A stretch of DNA of 64,000 nucleotides from AC-49 sp963817035 (lineage in GTDB: Bacteria; Actinomycetota; Thermoleophilia; Solirubrobacterales; Solirubrobacteraceae). A program made the position numbers and the translations under genes. How positions within the stretch are numbered: the first letter of the stretch is position 1; every line of letters starts with the position of its first letter. Positions 26,411 to 34,516 of this stretch are shown piece after piece. Location of the stretch: the NCBI GenBank assembly GCA_963817035.1, contig CAWFMM010000003.1:558001-622000 (forward strand). Direction: 5' to 3'. A model generated the notes under the pieces. The model was given only the letters and a program-made list of their open reading frames with translations. It made no database searches and was not told where the DNA came from.

Positions 26411-26429
26411 GTCACCCGGGCGGGGTGAC
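26411..26429. promoter_or_regulatory. Palindrome GTCACCC-N5-GGGTGAC, candidate LuxR operator
   Basis: A perfect 7-bp inverted repeat with 5-bp spacer ends 27 bp before the start codon of the LuxR-MalT gene. The same arms (one mismatch) and spacer recur at 29562-29580. The shared site around the regulator and the downstream small genes points to autoregulation. Confidence 0.6.
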
Positions 26430-26456
26430 GTGCCGCGGACGCGCTACGGTCCTGCA

Positions 26457-29135
26457 ATGCCGGATGCTGGGGGTGTCATCGCAGATCGTCGGGCACACCC
26501 GGTTCGAGGCCGGATCGACAGCCGCGGACTGGTCATCCGCCAGCGCCTGCTCGACGCGCTGGAGCCCCCGGCCGCCGCACCGCTGACGATCGTGACCGGG
26601 CCGGCCGGGGCGGGCAAGACGATCCTGATCAGCACCTGGGCGACGGCGCGCGGAGCCGCCCGCACCCCGGTGGCGACGCTGGATACGTCGGCCCGGACGG
26701 TCGGCGGGCTGTGGGCCAAGCTTGCGCCTGCGCTCGGCGTGACGGCGCTCGACGACCCGCCGCAGACGCCGGACGATCTCGCCGAACGTGTGCTCGCGAT
26801 CGCCACCACGAGCCCCGACGACCTGACGCTGGTCCTCGACGACCTCCATCTCGCCGAGGGCGCGACGACACGCCAGGCACTGACCCGCCTGGCCGCGGAG
26901 CCCGACACGATCCGCCTTGTGCTGTGCAGTCGCATCGATCCAGGTCTGGCCCTGCACCGGATGCGGCTCGCCGGCGAGCTGAGCGAGATCCGCAGCCCCG
27001 ACCTCGCATTCACGATCATCGAGGCGGCGGAGCTGCTCGAGCATCAGAAGATCGCGCTGTCGTCGGGCGCGCTGCGCCAGCTCTGGAAGCGCACCGAGGG
27101 CTGGGCGGCCGGCCTGCGTCTCGCCGCACTGTCGCTGGCCGGTCACGCCGAGCCCGAGGCATTCGTCGCGGACTTCGCCGGAGACGACCGCGCCGTCGTC
27201 GCCTACCTGATCGACGAGGTGCTCGAACGCCAGCCTGAGAACGCCCGTGAGCTGCTGATCGCGACGGCGGTCGTCGACCAGATCAGCGCCCCGCTGGCCA
27301 ACGCCCTGACCGGCCGCGACGACGCGGTCGTGGTGCTCGACGCGCTCGTCGCGGCCAACGCGTTCGTGATCCCACTCGACCGCCGCGGCGAATGGTTTCG
27401 CTGCCACGCCCTGCTTGCCGACCTACTGCGCAACCAGCTCTCGCGCCGGGGCCCGCAGGCCGTCGAGCGCCAGCATCGCACGGCCGCGCGGTGGTTCACG
27501 GCTCAGGACGATCCGCGCTCCGCGCTGCCCCATGCCGTGCGCGGCGGAGACTGGGATCGCGTGACGTCGATCCTGTCGGATCGCTGGATGGAGCTGCGCG
27601 CCCACGACGCCGGTCCACTGCTCGACGACGCGCTCGCGGCGTTCCCGCGGCCCGCGCTGGCAGCGCGCCCCTACGCAGCGCTGGTCGCAGCGGTCCGCTG
27701 TCTCGATCACGACGAGCCCGACCAGGCCGAGTCGTTCCTGCAGATCGCGCTCGCCGCGCGGACCCGCCTATCGGGCGCGCGCCGCGTGCGCTTCGCCCGC
27801 GACCTGGCGCTCGTCCGACTCCAGCGCGCCACGCGCGACGGCGACGTTGCCGCCGGGCTCCGCCAGCTGCCGGTGGTCAGCGCGGTCGGCGACGAGGAGC
27901 CCGCGCGGGCGCGCCAGGCCGGCGCGCTGGCCCACCTCGAGCTCGGCCGGCTGTACGCGGCCGACGGCGACGACGACGCGCGGCGTCATCTCGGGATCGC
28001 CGCACGCCTGGCCCGCGAGAGCTCCGACACCGAGCTCGCGTCGGCGGCCGACGGCGAGCGGGCATGGCTGCACATGCTCGACGGCGAGCTGCGAGGCGCA
28101 CGCCTGGCCGCCGACTCGGCCGACGCCCGGATCGCCGATGACGCCGCCGGATCGACCGCGGCGCTGCTCGCGCACGCGCTGATCTCGGCCGAGATCGGCG
28201 ATCTGCGCCGCGCGAACGAGCAGCTGCGCTGCGCGCGCACGCAGATCGACGACTGCCCGACCGAGCATGGCCGCCTGCGCGCCCTGGAGCTCGAGCTCGT
28301 CGACGCGCGGATCGCCGTGCTCGGCCGCCGTTCGGAGACGACGGCGGCGTATGACCGGTTGCGGACAGCACTTGACGGCTGGGACCCCCCGCACCGCCTC
28401 GCCGATCTCGCCCAGGCCGCGCTCGCCGATCTGCTGATCGCCCTCGGCCGGCCGGCCGAGGCGCTCGAGCAGCTGCCCCCGGTCCCCGATCGACGCAGCG
28501 GCCGCGCGATCGGCATCGCCCGCGTCGCCGCACTGCTGGCGCTGCGCCGCAGCGAGGAGGCGCTGGTCGAGGGGCGCCTCGTCGCCGGAGCCGAGCGCCT
28601 GCCGCTGCCGTCGGCGGTGGCCGCGTCGGCGCTCGCCGCGGGCGCCGCGGAGGCCGAGGGCGACCGCGGCGAGGCGCAGCGCCACGCCGAGCACGCCCTC
28701 GATCTCGCCGAGCCCGAGGGCGTGCGCTTGGCGCTCGCGGTCGTGCTCGACGGTCTTGACCCGGTGCTGCGGCGGCTACTGCGGGTCGGCACCGCGCACC
28801 GGTCGCTGATCGGTGAGGTCCTCGAGCTCGCGAGCTCCGGCTACTCCCCGAGCACCGAGGGCGTCGCGCCGCTCCATGACCCGCTGTCCGAGCGCGAGCT
28901 GACGGTGCTGCGGTACCTACCGACTCTGCTCTCGTCGACCGAGATCGCCGGCGAGCTGTTCGTCACCGTCAACACGGTCAAGAGCCATCTCAAGGCGATC
29001 TATCGCAAGCTCGAGGTGCGAAACCGCCGCGAGGCGGTCGGGCGCGCTCGGGCGCTCGGGCTGATCGCCGCGTCCGGGCTCGGCGTCGCGCGGCGAGCAC
29101 CGGCCCGCGCGGTCAGGGCTGAGAGCCCGGGCTGA
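26457..29135 (+). CDS. Large LuxR-family ATP-dependent regulator (MalT/LAL type), second copy
   Basis: About 892 residues from ATG 26457. P-loop TGPAGAGKT at about 46-54, Walker B LTLVLDDLHLAEG, LVLCSRIDPGLALHRMRLAGEL, then long TPR-like helical repeats, and a C-terminal LuxR HTH (LSERELTVLRYLPTLLSS, VNTVKSHLKAIYRKLE). The class is activated by ATP and a small ligand. A palindrome just before the start is repeated before the tandem small genes immediately downstream, so these are probable targets. The HdeD-lipoprotein pair upstream is read in the same direction. Confidence 0.9.
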   Translation: MPDAGGVIADRRAHPVRGRIDSRGLVIRQRLLDALEPPAAAPLTIVTGPAGAGKTILISTWATARGAARTPVATLDTSARTVGGLWAKLAPALGVTALDDPPQTPDDLAERVLAIATTSPDDLTLVLDDLHLAEGATTRQALTRLAAEPDTIRLVLCSRIDPGLALHRMRLAGELSEIRSPDLAFTIIEAAELLEHQKIALSSGALRQLWKRTEGWAAGLRLAALSLAGHAEPEAFVADFAGDDRAVVAYLIDEVLERQPENARELLIATAVVDQISAPLANALTGRDDAVVVLDALVAANAFVIPLDRRGEWFRCHALLADLLRNQLSRRGPQAVERQHRTAARWFTAQDDPRSALPHAVRGGDWDRVTSILSDRWMELRAHDAGPLLDDALAAFPRPALAARPYAALVAAVRCLDHDEPDQAESFLQIALAARTRLSGARRVRFARDLALVRLQRATRDGDVAAGLRQLPVVSAVGDEEPARARQAGALAHLELGRLYAADGDDDARRHLGIAARLARESSDTELASAADGERAWLHMLDGELRGARLAADSADARIADDAAGSTAALLAHALISAEIGDLRRANEQLRCARTQIDDCPTEHGRLRALELELVDARIAVLGRRSETTAAYDRLRTALDGWDPPHRLADLAQAALADLLIALGRPAEALEQLPPVPDRRSGRAIGIARVAALLALRRSEEALVEGRLVAGAERLPLPSAVAASALAAGAAEAEGDRGEAQRHAEHALDLAEPEGVRLALAVVLDGLDPVLRRLLRVGTAHRSLIGEVLELASSGYSPSTEGVAPLHDPLSERELTVLRYLPTLLSSTEIAGELFVTVNTVKSHLKAIYRKLEVRNRREAVGRARALGLIAASGLGVARRAPARAVRAESPG

Positions 29136-29328
29136 CCCGCCGCGCCGCGATCAGCTCGCAGCCGAACTCCGACAGGCGAGCGAGAACCCCGCGCAGCTCG
29201 GCCTGGTCAGCGATCTGCGCGCGCATCACAGTCTCGCACGCCTCGAAGTCACGCAGCGCATCGGCGAGCTGAGCCCGTTCCTTGTCCCCCAGGCCACCGC
29301 GAATCCGGATTTCGTAGAGGTCACTCAT
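29113..29328 (-). CDS. Small hypothetical protein, tandem paralogue of the next gene
   Basis: 71 residues. YEIRIRGGLGDKERAQLADALRDFE...LRGVLARLSEFGCELIAARRV parallels the protein at 29321-29527 position by position (YEI-K/R-GR/G-V/LG, a Glu at the helix end, L..LLDRLS/LARLS, G.ELI). It overlaps that gene by 8 bp and overlaps the 3' end of the LuxR gene on the other strand. No annotated family recognised. Its pairing with a LuxR-MalT gene suggests regulation or sensing. Confidence 0.6.
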   Translation of the reverse strand: MSDLYEIRIRGGLGDKERAQLADALRDFEACETVMRAQIADQAELRGVLARLSEFGCELIAARRVSPGSQP

Positions 29329-29527
29329 CGTTGTGTACCTGGTGCACCTCGATCAGCTCCAGCCCGCGGTCGGACAGGCGATCGAGCAGCTCGTTCAGCC
29401 CGTTCGCACCGGTGACATCGCCGCGCAGGATGGTCAGCGCCGCTTGCTCGCGGCTCTCCAGCCCGTGAAAATCGGCGAGCAGGTCGGCGCCGACGCGTCC
29501 CTTGACGCTGATCTCGTACGCCGTCAT
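29321..29527 (-). CDS. Small hypothetical protein, tandem paralogue
   Basis: 68 residues from ATG 29527. YEISVKGRVGADLLADFHGLESREQA...LNELLDRLSDRGLELIEVHQV has the beta-helix-beta-like pattern of the downstream copy. The upstream palindrome (29562-29580) lies 35 bp before the start, matching the site before the LuxR gene. The first gene of a two-gene operon; likely a small alpha/beta protein that could bind a ligand or partner. Confidence 0.65.
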   Translation of the reverse strand: MTAYEISVKGRVGADLLADFHGLESREQAALTILRGDVTGANGLNELLDRLSDRGLELIEVHQVHNDE

Positions 29528-29561
29528 CGGCAGATGCTCGTGCGTGCACGGAGGACTCGGC

Positions 29562-29580
29562 GTCACCCGACATGGGTGAT
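29562..29580. promoter_or_regulatory. Second GTCACCC-N5-GGGTGAT site
   Basis: Arms GTCACCC and GGGTGAT with a 5-bp spacer, one mismatch from the 26411 site, in the 118-bp divergent gap between the small-protein operon (-) and the FKBP gene (+). It could serve either or both promoters. Confidence 0.6.
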
Positions 29581-29645
29581 CCACGTCCACCCGGTCGCCC
29601 GCGAGCCTGCCGCGTGAGCGTCGCCATCGCGATAGCGTCCGGCCG

Positions 29646-30026
29646 ATGACCAATGCCGAGAAGCCCGACGTCGACGTTCCCGTCGGCGAAGACCCGTCCT
29701 ACCAACTCGAGCTCGACGACATCACGGTCGGCGACGGCGAGGAGGCGGCGGCGGGTCATGTCGTCGAGGTGCACTACGTCGGCGTGTCATGGGCGACGGG
29801 CGAGCAGTTCGACGCCTCGTGGGACCGCGGCGACACGTTCAAGTTCGGGCTCGGCAAGGGCCAGGTCATCGCCGGCTGGGACCAGGGCGTCGCGGGGATG
29901 AAGGTCGGTGGGCGCCGGCGGATCACGATTCCGCCGATGCTCGCCTACGGCAAGCGTGGCGCCGGCGGAGTGATCGGGCCCGACGAGACGCTGGTCTTTG
30001 TCGTCGACCTGGTCGGCGTCAGCTGA
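29646..30026 (+). CDS. FKBP-type peptidyl-prolyl cis-trans isomerase
   Basis: 126 residues, single domain without signal peptide. Typical FKBP residues are visible: VHYVGVSWATGEQFDASWDRGDTFKFGLGKGQVIAGWDQGV, then MKVGGRRRITIPPMLAYG, then VFVVDLVGV. Asp, Phe, Val-Ile and Trp positions of the FK506 pocket are kept. It catalyses proline isomerisation in cytoplasmic protein folding. Confidence 0.92.
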   Translation: MTNAEKPDVDVPVGEDPSYQLELDDITVGDGEEAAAGHVVEVHYVGVSWATGEQFDASWDRGDTFKFGLGKGQVIAGWDQGVAGMKVGGRRRITIPPMLAYGKRGAGGVIGPDETLVFVVDLVGVS

Positions 30027-30113
30027 GGCCGCCGACCAGCCCGACCAGCGCTGGATCTCGATCGCGAGTACCGCGCCGGCCGGCGACTGAGGCGCAACTC
30101 TAGGCTGTGGCCG

Positions 30114-31124
30114 ATGGATGACGACGAGCGCCGAGCCCGCCGGGACTCCCAGCGCCGCGCGCGCGTGCGACGGCGGCGACTGCTGGCTGGCGGTGCGCTG
30201 GCGATCGTCGCGATCGCCATCGTCAGCGTCGCGGTGGCCGGAAGCGGGGGCTCGGACTCGCCTTCGACCGCCGCACACGCGCAGACCGCGGCGGCCACGA
30301 CACCGAAGCACACGGTCACTCGCCCCCACCACGCCGTCCGCACCGTCGCGACGATCCCGACTTCGACGGTCTCGCCCAACGCCAAGGGCACCGGCCATCC
30401 CGGCCACGCCTCGGTCCCGATCCTCATGTACCACGTGATCGCCGATCCGATTCCCGGCGCCGCGTTCCCCGGGCTCTACGTCCCGGCCAGCGAGTTCGCC
30501 TCGCAGATGAAGGCACTCAAGAACGCCGGCTGGCACGCGGTGACCCAGGACCAGCTCCTCGCCCACTGGCGCCGCGGCGTCTCGCTCGGTCCGGGCAAGC
30601 CGATCGTCCTGACGTTCGACAACGGCTACCACTCCCAGGCGGCCAACGCGATGCCGGTCCTGCGCAAGCTCGGCTGGGTCGGCGTCGAGAACATCCAGCT
30701 GACCGGGCTGCCGCCGTCCCAAGGCGGGCTGACCCGGTCGGAGGTTCGCAAGCTGCTCGCCGCCGGCTGGGAGCTCGACACCCAGGGCCGCAGCCACGCC
30801 GACCTGCCCGCACTGAGCGCCGCCGAGCTGCACAACGAGGTCGTCAACACGCGCCACATCCTGCAGAAGCGCTTCGGAGTGCAGCTCAACTGGTTCTGCT
30901 ACCCGTCGGGCCACTACGACGCAACCGTGATCAACGCGGTCAAGGACGCCGGCTACGTGGGCTCGACCACCGTCATCCCCGGCTGGGCCCACGGCTCCGA
31001 CGACCGCTACCGCCTCAGCCGCCTGCGCGTCCTCGGCGGCACGTCGGGCGCCCAGCTGCTGAACCAGATCGCCAGCGCCAAGTCCGCCGGCCCGGCGCCG
31101 GCGGCGTACACCAGCGCCGGTTAG
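30114..31124 (+). CDS. Membrane-anchored polysaccharide deacetylase-like protein with altered metal site
   Basis: 336 residues. A basic start, one helix (LLAGGALAIVAIAIVSVAVA) and a Ser/Thr-rich linker (about 45-100) place a NodB-like domain outside the membrane. Motif 1 is VLTFDNGYH, in which the second Asp of the usual TFDDG is Asn. Motif 2, usually SH-x-x-SH, reads TQGRSHADL, so the first His is Gln. WFCYPSGHYD keeps the motif 3 pattern. Deacetylation of a cell-wall polymer is expected from the family, but the altered metal ligands leave activity in doubt. The stop overlaps the convergent gene's stop. Confidence 0.8.
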   Translation: MDDDERRARRDSQRRARVRRRRLLAGGALAIVAIAIVSVAVAGSGGSDSPSTAAHAQTAAATTPKHTVTRPHHAVRTVATIPTSTVSPNAKGTGHPGHASVPILMYHVIADPIPGAAFPGLYVPASEFASQMKALKNAGWHAVTQDQLLAHWRRGVSLGPGKPIVLTFDNGYHSQAANAMPVLRKLGWVGVENIQLTGLPPSQGGLTRSEVRKLLAAGWELDTQGRSHADLPALSAAELHNEVVNTRHILQKRFGVQLNWFCYPSGHYDATVINAVKDAGYVGSTTVIPGWAHGSDDRYRLSRLRVLGGTSGAQLLNQIASAKSAGPAPAAYTSAG

Positions 31125-33610
31125 CGGCGCAGCGTCAGGCTGATCGTGCGCGGCGTCCCCTTCTTGCCCGCGGCATCGAGCGGCGTGATCACGGCCCGGT
31201 AGACCCCCGACTTCAGCGGGTGGCCGTGGACCTTGGTCGGCAACGACAGCGAGTGCGGGCCGGCGCCGAGGTTCTTCCCGCTCAGTGTCAGCACCGTCGC
31301 GTAGTAGGTGCACCGCGTGGCGTGGCGGCGCGACCCGGCGACGCACGTGCCCTTGGCCTTGTGACCCGCGGTCGCGCGCTGCAACCGCACTCGCACCGAA
31401 CCGACGCCGGACAGCTTGAACGACAGCTTCGCTCCCGTCGATGACTTGACGAGCTTGAACGACGAGACCTTGGGCACCGGCGGCGTGGGCAGCGGAGCGG
31501 GACCCGGGCCGGGACCTGGCGGGGGCGGCGGAGTGACGCCCGGCGGGTACTGGATCACCGCACTGAGCGGTGTGTAGGTCTCGACCGCCAGTGGCAGGTT
31601 GATCTCCGGGTTGACGTCGGCGCGCACGCGCATGCGCACGGTCATCCCGTAGTCGGCGGCCTGCAGGACGTAACCGGGACCGGTCTGGCCGATGATCGGC
31701 TCGCAATCGCTGCCGTCGGCCTCGCAGCGCTCCCAGCGGCGCTCGTAGAACGTCGCCGGACTCTTCCACACGCCGACCCCACCGACCAGCGACGATCCGA
31801 CATACGGAGTGCCGATCAGCGTCGGCGGCGAGACGTTGGCGGCGGGCAGCGGGATGACCTGGTTCGTCGCACCGCTGATCGGCAGCGTCGCCGAGCCGTT
31901 GGCGTTGTGCCCAGTGACGAGCACGCGGATCTTGAGCCCGTTGTCCTCGAACGTCAACTTGTACGTCGGGTTCTTCGCCCCCGGGATGTCCTTGCAGTTG
32001 TTGCCGTTCTCGTCACAACGCTGCCACTGGTAGGTGACTGAGGTGGCCGGCGGGTTGAACAGCCAGCCCGATCCGCCCCCCGGCGCGCTCAGCGTGTCGC
32101 CCTCGGTCGGCAGGAACTGATCCTCGACCGGCGACACCTTGACCGACGGCGCCGAGCCATTCGACTCACCGGGCAGCGGCCCGGCCTCCGCCCCCACGAC
32201 GCTCGTCGAGACACTGCTGCACGTCGTATGCAGCGCCTTGATCGGCTCGGGGAAGTCGTTGGTCGCGCTCACGCAGAAGCGGTAGTAGGAGTTCAGATCA
32301 AGCGACGAGAACGTGTAGAGCTGGTCGGTCGCGTCGGCGATGTCGGTGCAGGTCGCCGAAGACGGTCCCGAGCAGCGCTGCCATTGGTACTCGTAGTCGA
32401 TCTCCGGGCTGCCGTTCCAGCTGCCCTGCGTTCCGACGACCGGTTCGCCGACCTTGAACGCGATCGCGGGCGCCCCGATCCAACTCGGCGACGACTGGTT
32501 GGTGACCGGCTCGAGCGTCAGTGCGTAGCCGCCGTTGGACTGCGTGCCGGCGAGCAGCGTTCCTGGTGTCGTCGTGAAGTTCGACAGCGCCCACAGGGTC
32601 GTGTTGGTGCCCAGGCCGCTCTCGGTTAGATGGCGCCACGAGACCTTGCCGGGCACGCTGACCGAGCCAAGCGGGCCGGGCAGCGTGACGTTCGGGACCG
32701 TGGCGATCCAGACGCCGTCGCTGGTCGCCGTGTAGAGGCGCGTCTCCTTGTCGCCGCTGAACTCCTGGACCGCGCGGATCGTCGGCGTCGAGCTGCCGCC
32801 GAAGTCCTCGAGGTTCAGAGGCTGCCAGGTGATGCCGCCGTTGAGCGTGCGGTACAGGCCGCTCGACGACGTCGCGGCGTAGTAGATCGTCGGCACCTTG
32901 GCGTCGGCGAAGACGTTGAGCGTCGTGGCGCTGGCCGGGATGCCGTCGCTCGACAGCGTCCATGTAGCGCCGAAATCCAGCGAGCGGTAGATGCCGTCCG
33001 ATGTCGCCGCCCAGACGAAACCGGCGAAGTTGGCCAGACCCCAGACGGTCGTCGAGTCAGGCATGCCGTTGGCCGGCGTCGGCGGCGTCCAGGTGGCGCC
33101 GGAATCCGCCGAGCGGAAGACCCCCCCGGACACGACCCCGGCGAGCATCGTGCCGCCGGGCAGCGAGATGATCGCCTGGGGCGACTCGTTGAGCTTCGTT
33201 GCGTGGCCGGGATCGTCCTCGGGCCCCTGGGCGACCGGCGTCCATGCGCCGCCGCTGGTCGGTGTCGAGAACAGCCCGGCCCCGGTGCCCGCGTAGACCT
33301 TGCCGTTGGCCAGGTAGATCGTGCGGATGTCTCGAGCGTTGGACGGCAGCGTCCCGAACGCGGTCCAGTTCAGGCCCGAGTTGAGGCTGCGGAAAACACC
33401 GTCCCCCTCCGAACCCGCGTAGATCGTGGTCGGCGGAGTCCCGGTCGTGTACACGCGCACCCAGCTCGGGATGGGAGCGGACAGCCCGATCAGGCTGCTC
33501 CACGTGCTCAACCCGGCCTGCGCGGCCGGGGCGGCGAGCAGCAGACCGCAGAGCACAGCGACGAGGACGGGAGTGAGACGGGCGAGACGACGCGGGGCGG
33601 AAGTGGGCAT
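31121..33610 (-). CDS. Secreted BNR/Ycf48-like repeat protein with Ig-like modules
   Basis: About 829 residues from ATG 33610 with a signal peptide (LVAVLCGLLLAAPAAQA). The first half contains repeated BNR/Asp-box units: GVFRSLNSGLNWT, GVFRSADSGATWT, GIYRSLDFGATW, LYRTLNGGITWQ. The second half has three modules of the type YEYQWQRCSGPSSATCTDI with paired Cys, as in bacterial Ig-like extracellular repeats, then a Pro/Gly linker (PPPPPGPGPGP) and a C-terminal beta-domain. Binding or structural role outside the cell is likely. A second BNR protein is at 35378-37639. Confidence 0.8.
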   Translation of the reverse strand: MPTSAPRRLARLTPVLVAVLCGLLLAAPAAQAGLSTWSSLIGLSAPIPSWVRVYTTGTPPTTIYAGSEGDGVFRSLNSGLNWTAFGTLPSNARDIRTIYLANGKVYAGTGAGLFSTPTSGGAWTPVAQGPEDDPGHATKLNESPQAIISLPGGTMLAGVVSGGVFRSADSGATWTPPTPANGMPDSTTVWGLANFAGFVWAATSDGIYRSLDFGATWTLSSDGIPASATTLNVFADAKVPTIYYAATSSSGLYRTLNGGITWQPLNLEDFGGSSTPTIRAVQEFSGDKETRLYTATSDGVWIATVPNVTLPGPLGSVSVPGKVSWRHLTESGLGTNTTLWALSNFTTTPGTLLAGTQSNGGYALTLEPVTNQSSPSWIGAPAIAFKVGEPVVGTQGSWNGSPEIDYEYQWQRCSGPSSATCTDIADATDQLYTFSSLDLNSYYRFCVSATNDFPEPIKALHTTCSSVSTSVVGAEAGPLPGESNGSAPSVKVSPVEDQFLPTEGDTLSAPGGGSGWLFNPPATSVTYQWQRCDENGNNCKDIPGAKNPTYKLTFEDNGLKIRVLVTGHNANGSATLPISGATNQVIPLPAANVSPPTLIGTPYVGSSLVGGVGVWKSPATFYERRWERCEADGSDCEPIIGQTGPGYVLQAADYGMTVRMRVRADVNPEINLPLAVETYTPLSAVIQYPPGVTPPPPPGPGPGPAPLPTPPVPKVSSFKLVKSSTGAKLSFKLSGVGSVRVRLQRATAGHKAKGTCVAGSRRHATRCTYYATVLTLSGKNLGAGPHSLSLPTKVHGHPLKSGVYRAVITPLDAAGKKGTPRTISLTLRR

Positions 33611-33652
33611 CGTCGCACCGTAGGTACCTCGATCCACCGATTCAATGGAAAT

Positions 33653-33674
33653 AGACCGGGTTGAGACCGGGTTG
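33653..33674. repeat. Tandem 11-bp repeat in a divergent promoter region
   Basis: AGACCGGGTTG occurs twice in direct succession in the 132-bp gap between the BNR gene (-) and the glycosyltransferase gene (+). Spacing of one helical turn suits a regulator-binding site. Confidence 0.4.
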
Positions 33675-33742
33675 AGACGCCCGTTCGCTTCAGATGATTC
33701 TTACGAACCTCCCACCGAGTTCCAACACTCGGCGGTCAGCCT

Positions 33743-34516
33743 ATGGCCATGTCCCCGCAGCTCGACATCGTCATCCCGGTCCACAACGAGGCCGCCGGGC
33801 TTGAGCACAGTGTGCGCACGCTGCGTCGGTTCCTGCTCGCGTCGGACCTGCCGGCATGGCGGATCATCGTCGCCGACAACGCAAGCACCGACGCCACGCC
33901 GGCGATCGCGGCGGAGCTCGAGCGCACGATGGAGCACGTGGCGCTGCTGCGCCTCGAGCGCAAGGGGCGCGGGCACGCTCTGCGCGTCGCCTGGTCCCAG
34001 AGCACCGCAGACGTCCTCGCCTACATGGACGTCGACCTGTCGACCGACCTGCGCGCCCTGCCGCCGCTCGTCGCCCCGCTGTTCTGTGGCCACAGCGAGG
34101 TCGCGATCGGCACCCGTCTGGCCAACGGCTCGCGCGTCCAGCGGGGGATCAAGCGCGAGCTGATCTCGCGCGCGTACAACGCGATCCTGCGCACCGTCCT
34201 GCGCGCGCGCTTCACCGACGCCCAGTGCGGGTTCAAGGCGCTGCGCGCCGACGTCGCCGACGAGCTGCTGCCCGAGATCAAGGACGAGACGTGGTTCTTC
34301 GACACCGAACTGCTCGTCCTCGCCCAGCGCCGCGGTATGCGCATCCACGAGGTCCCCGTCGATTGGATCGACGACCCCGACTCGCGCGTCGCGATCGTCT
34401 CGACCGCGCTCGACGACCTGCGCGGCGTCGCGCGTCTCGCCCTACGGCGCAAGCCCCAGCAGCCGGATGGCGTTCTCACGCAGAACGAGCGGGCGGACCT
34501 CGTCCTTGATCTCTAG
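33743..34516 (+). CDS. Family 2 glycosyltransferase, dolichyl-phosphate-mannose-synthase type
   Basis: 257 residues. DIVIPVHNEAAGLEHSV at the start, VADNASTDAT, and YMDVDLSTDLRALPPLV with the DxD metal site are standard for GT2, followed by TDAQCGFKALRADVADELLP and DTWFFDTELLVLA-like ETWFFDTELLVLA, typical of the DPM/polyprenol-phosphate branch. No C-terminal membrane helix is present. It probably transfers a sugar from a nucleotide donor to a lipid carrier for envelope glycans. Its last 75 bp overlap the convergent amidohydrolase gene. Confidence 0.85.
   Translation: MAMSPQLDIVIPVHNEAAGLEHSVRTLRRFLLASDLPAWRIIVADNASTDATPAIAAELERTMEHVALLRLERKGRGHALRVAWSQSTADVLAYMDVDLSTDLRALPPLVAPLFCGHSEVAIGTRLANGSRVQRGIKRELISRAYNAILRTVLRARFTDAQCGFKALRADVADELLPEIKDETWFFDTELLVLAQRRGMRIHEVPVDWIDDPDSRVAIVSTALDDLRGVARLALRRKPQQPDGVLTQNERADLVLDL

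Noticed and set aside
29325..29774. 149-residue minus-strand frame overlapping FKBP
   Set aside because: It is the shadow of FKBP and of the small genes, with no coding signature.
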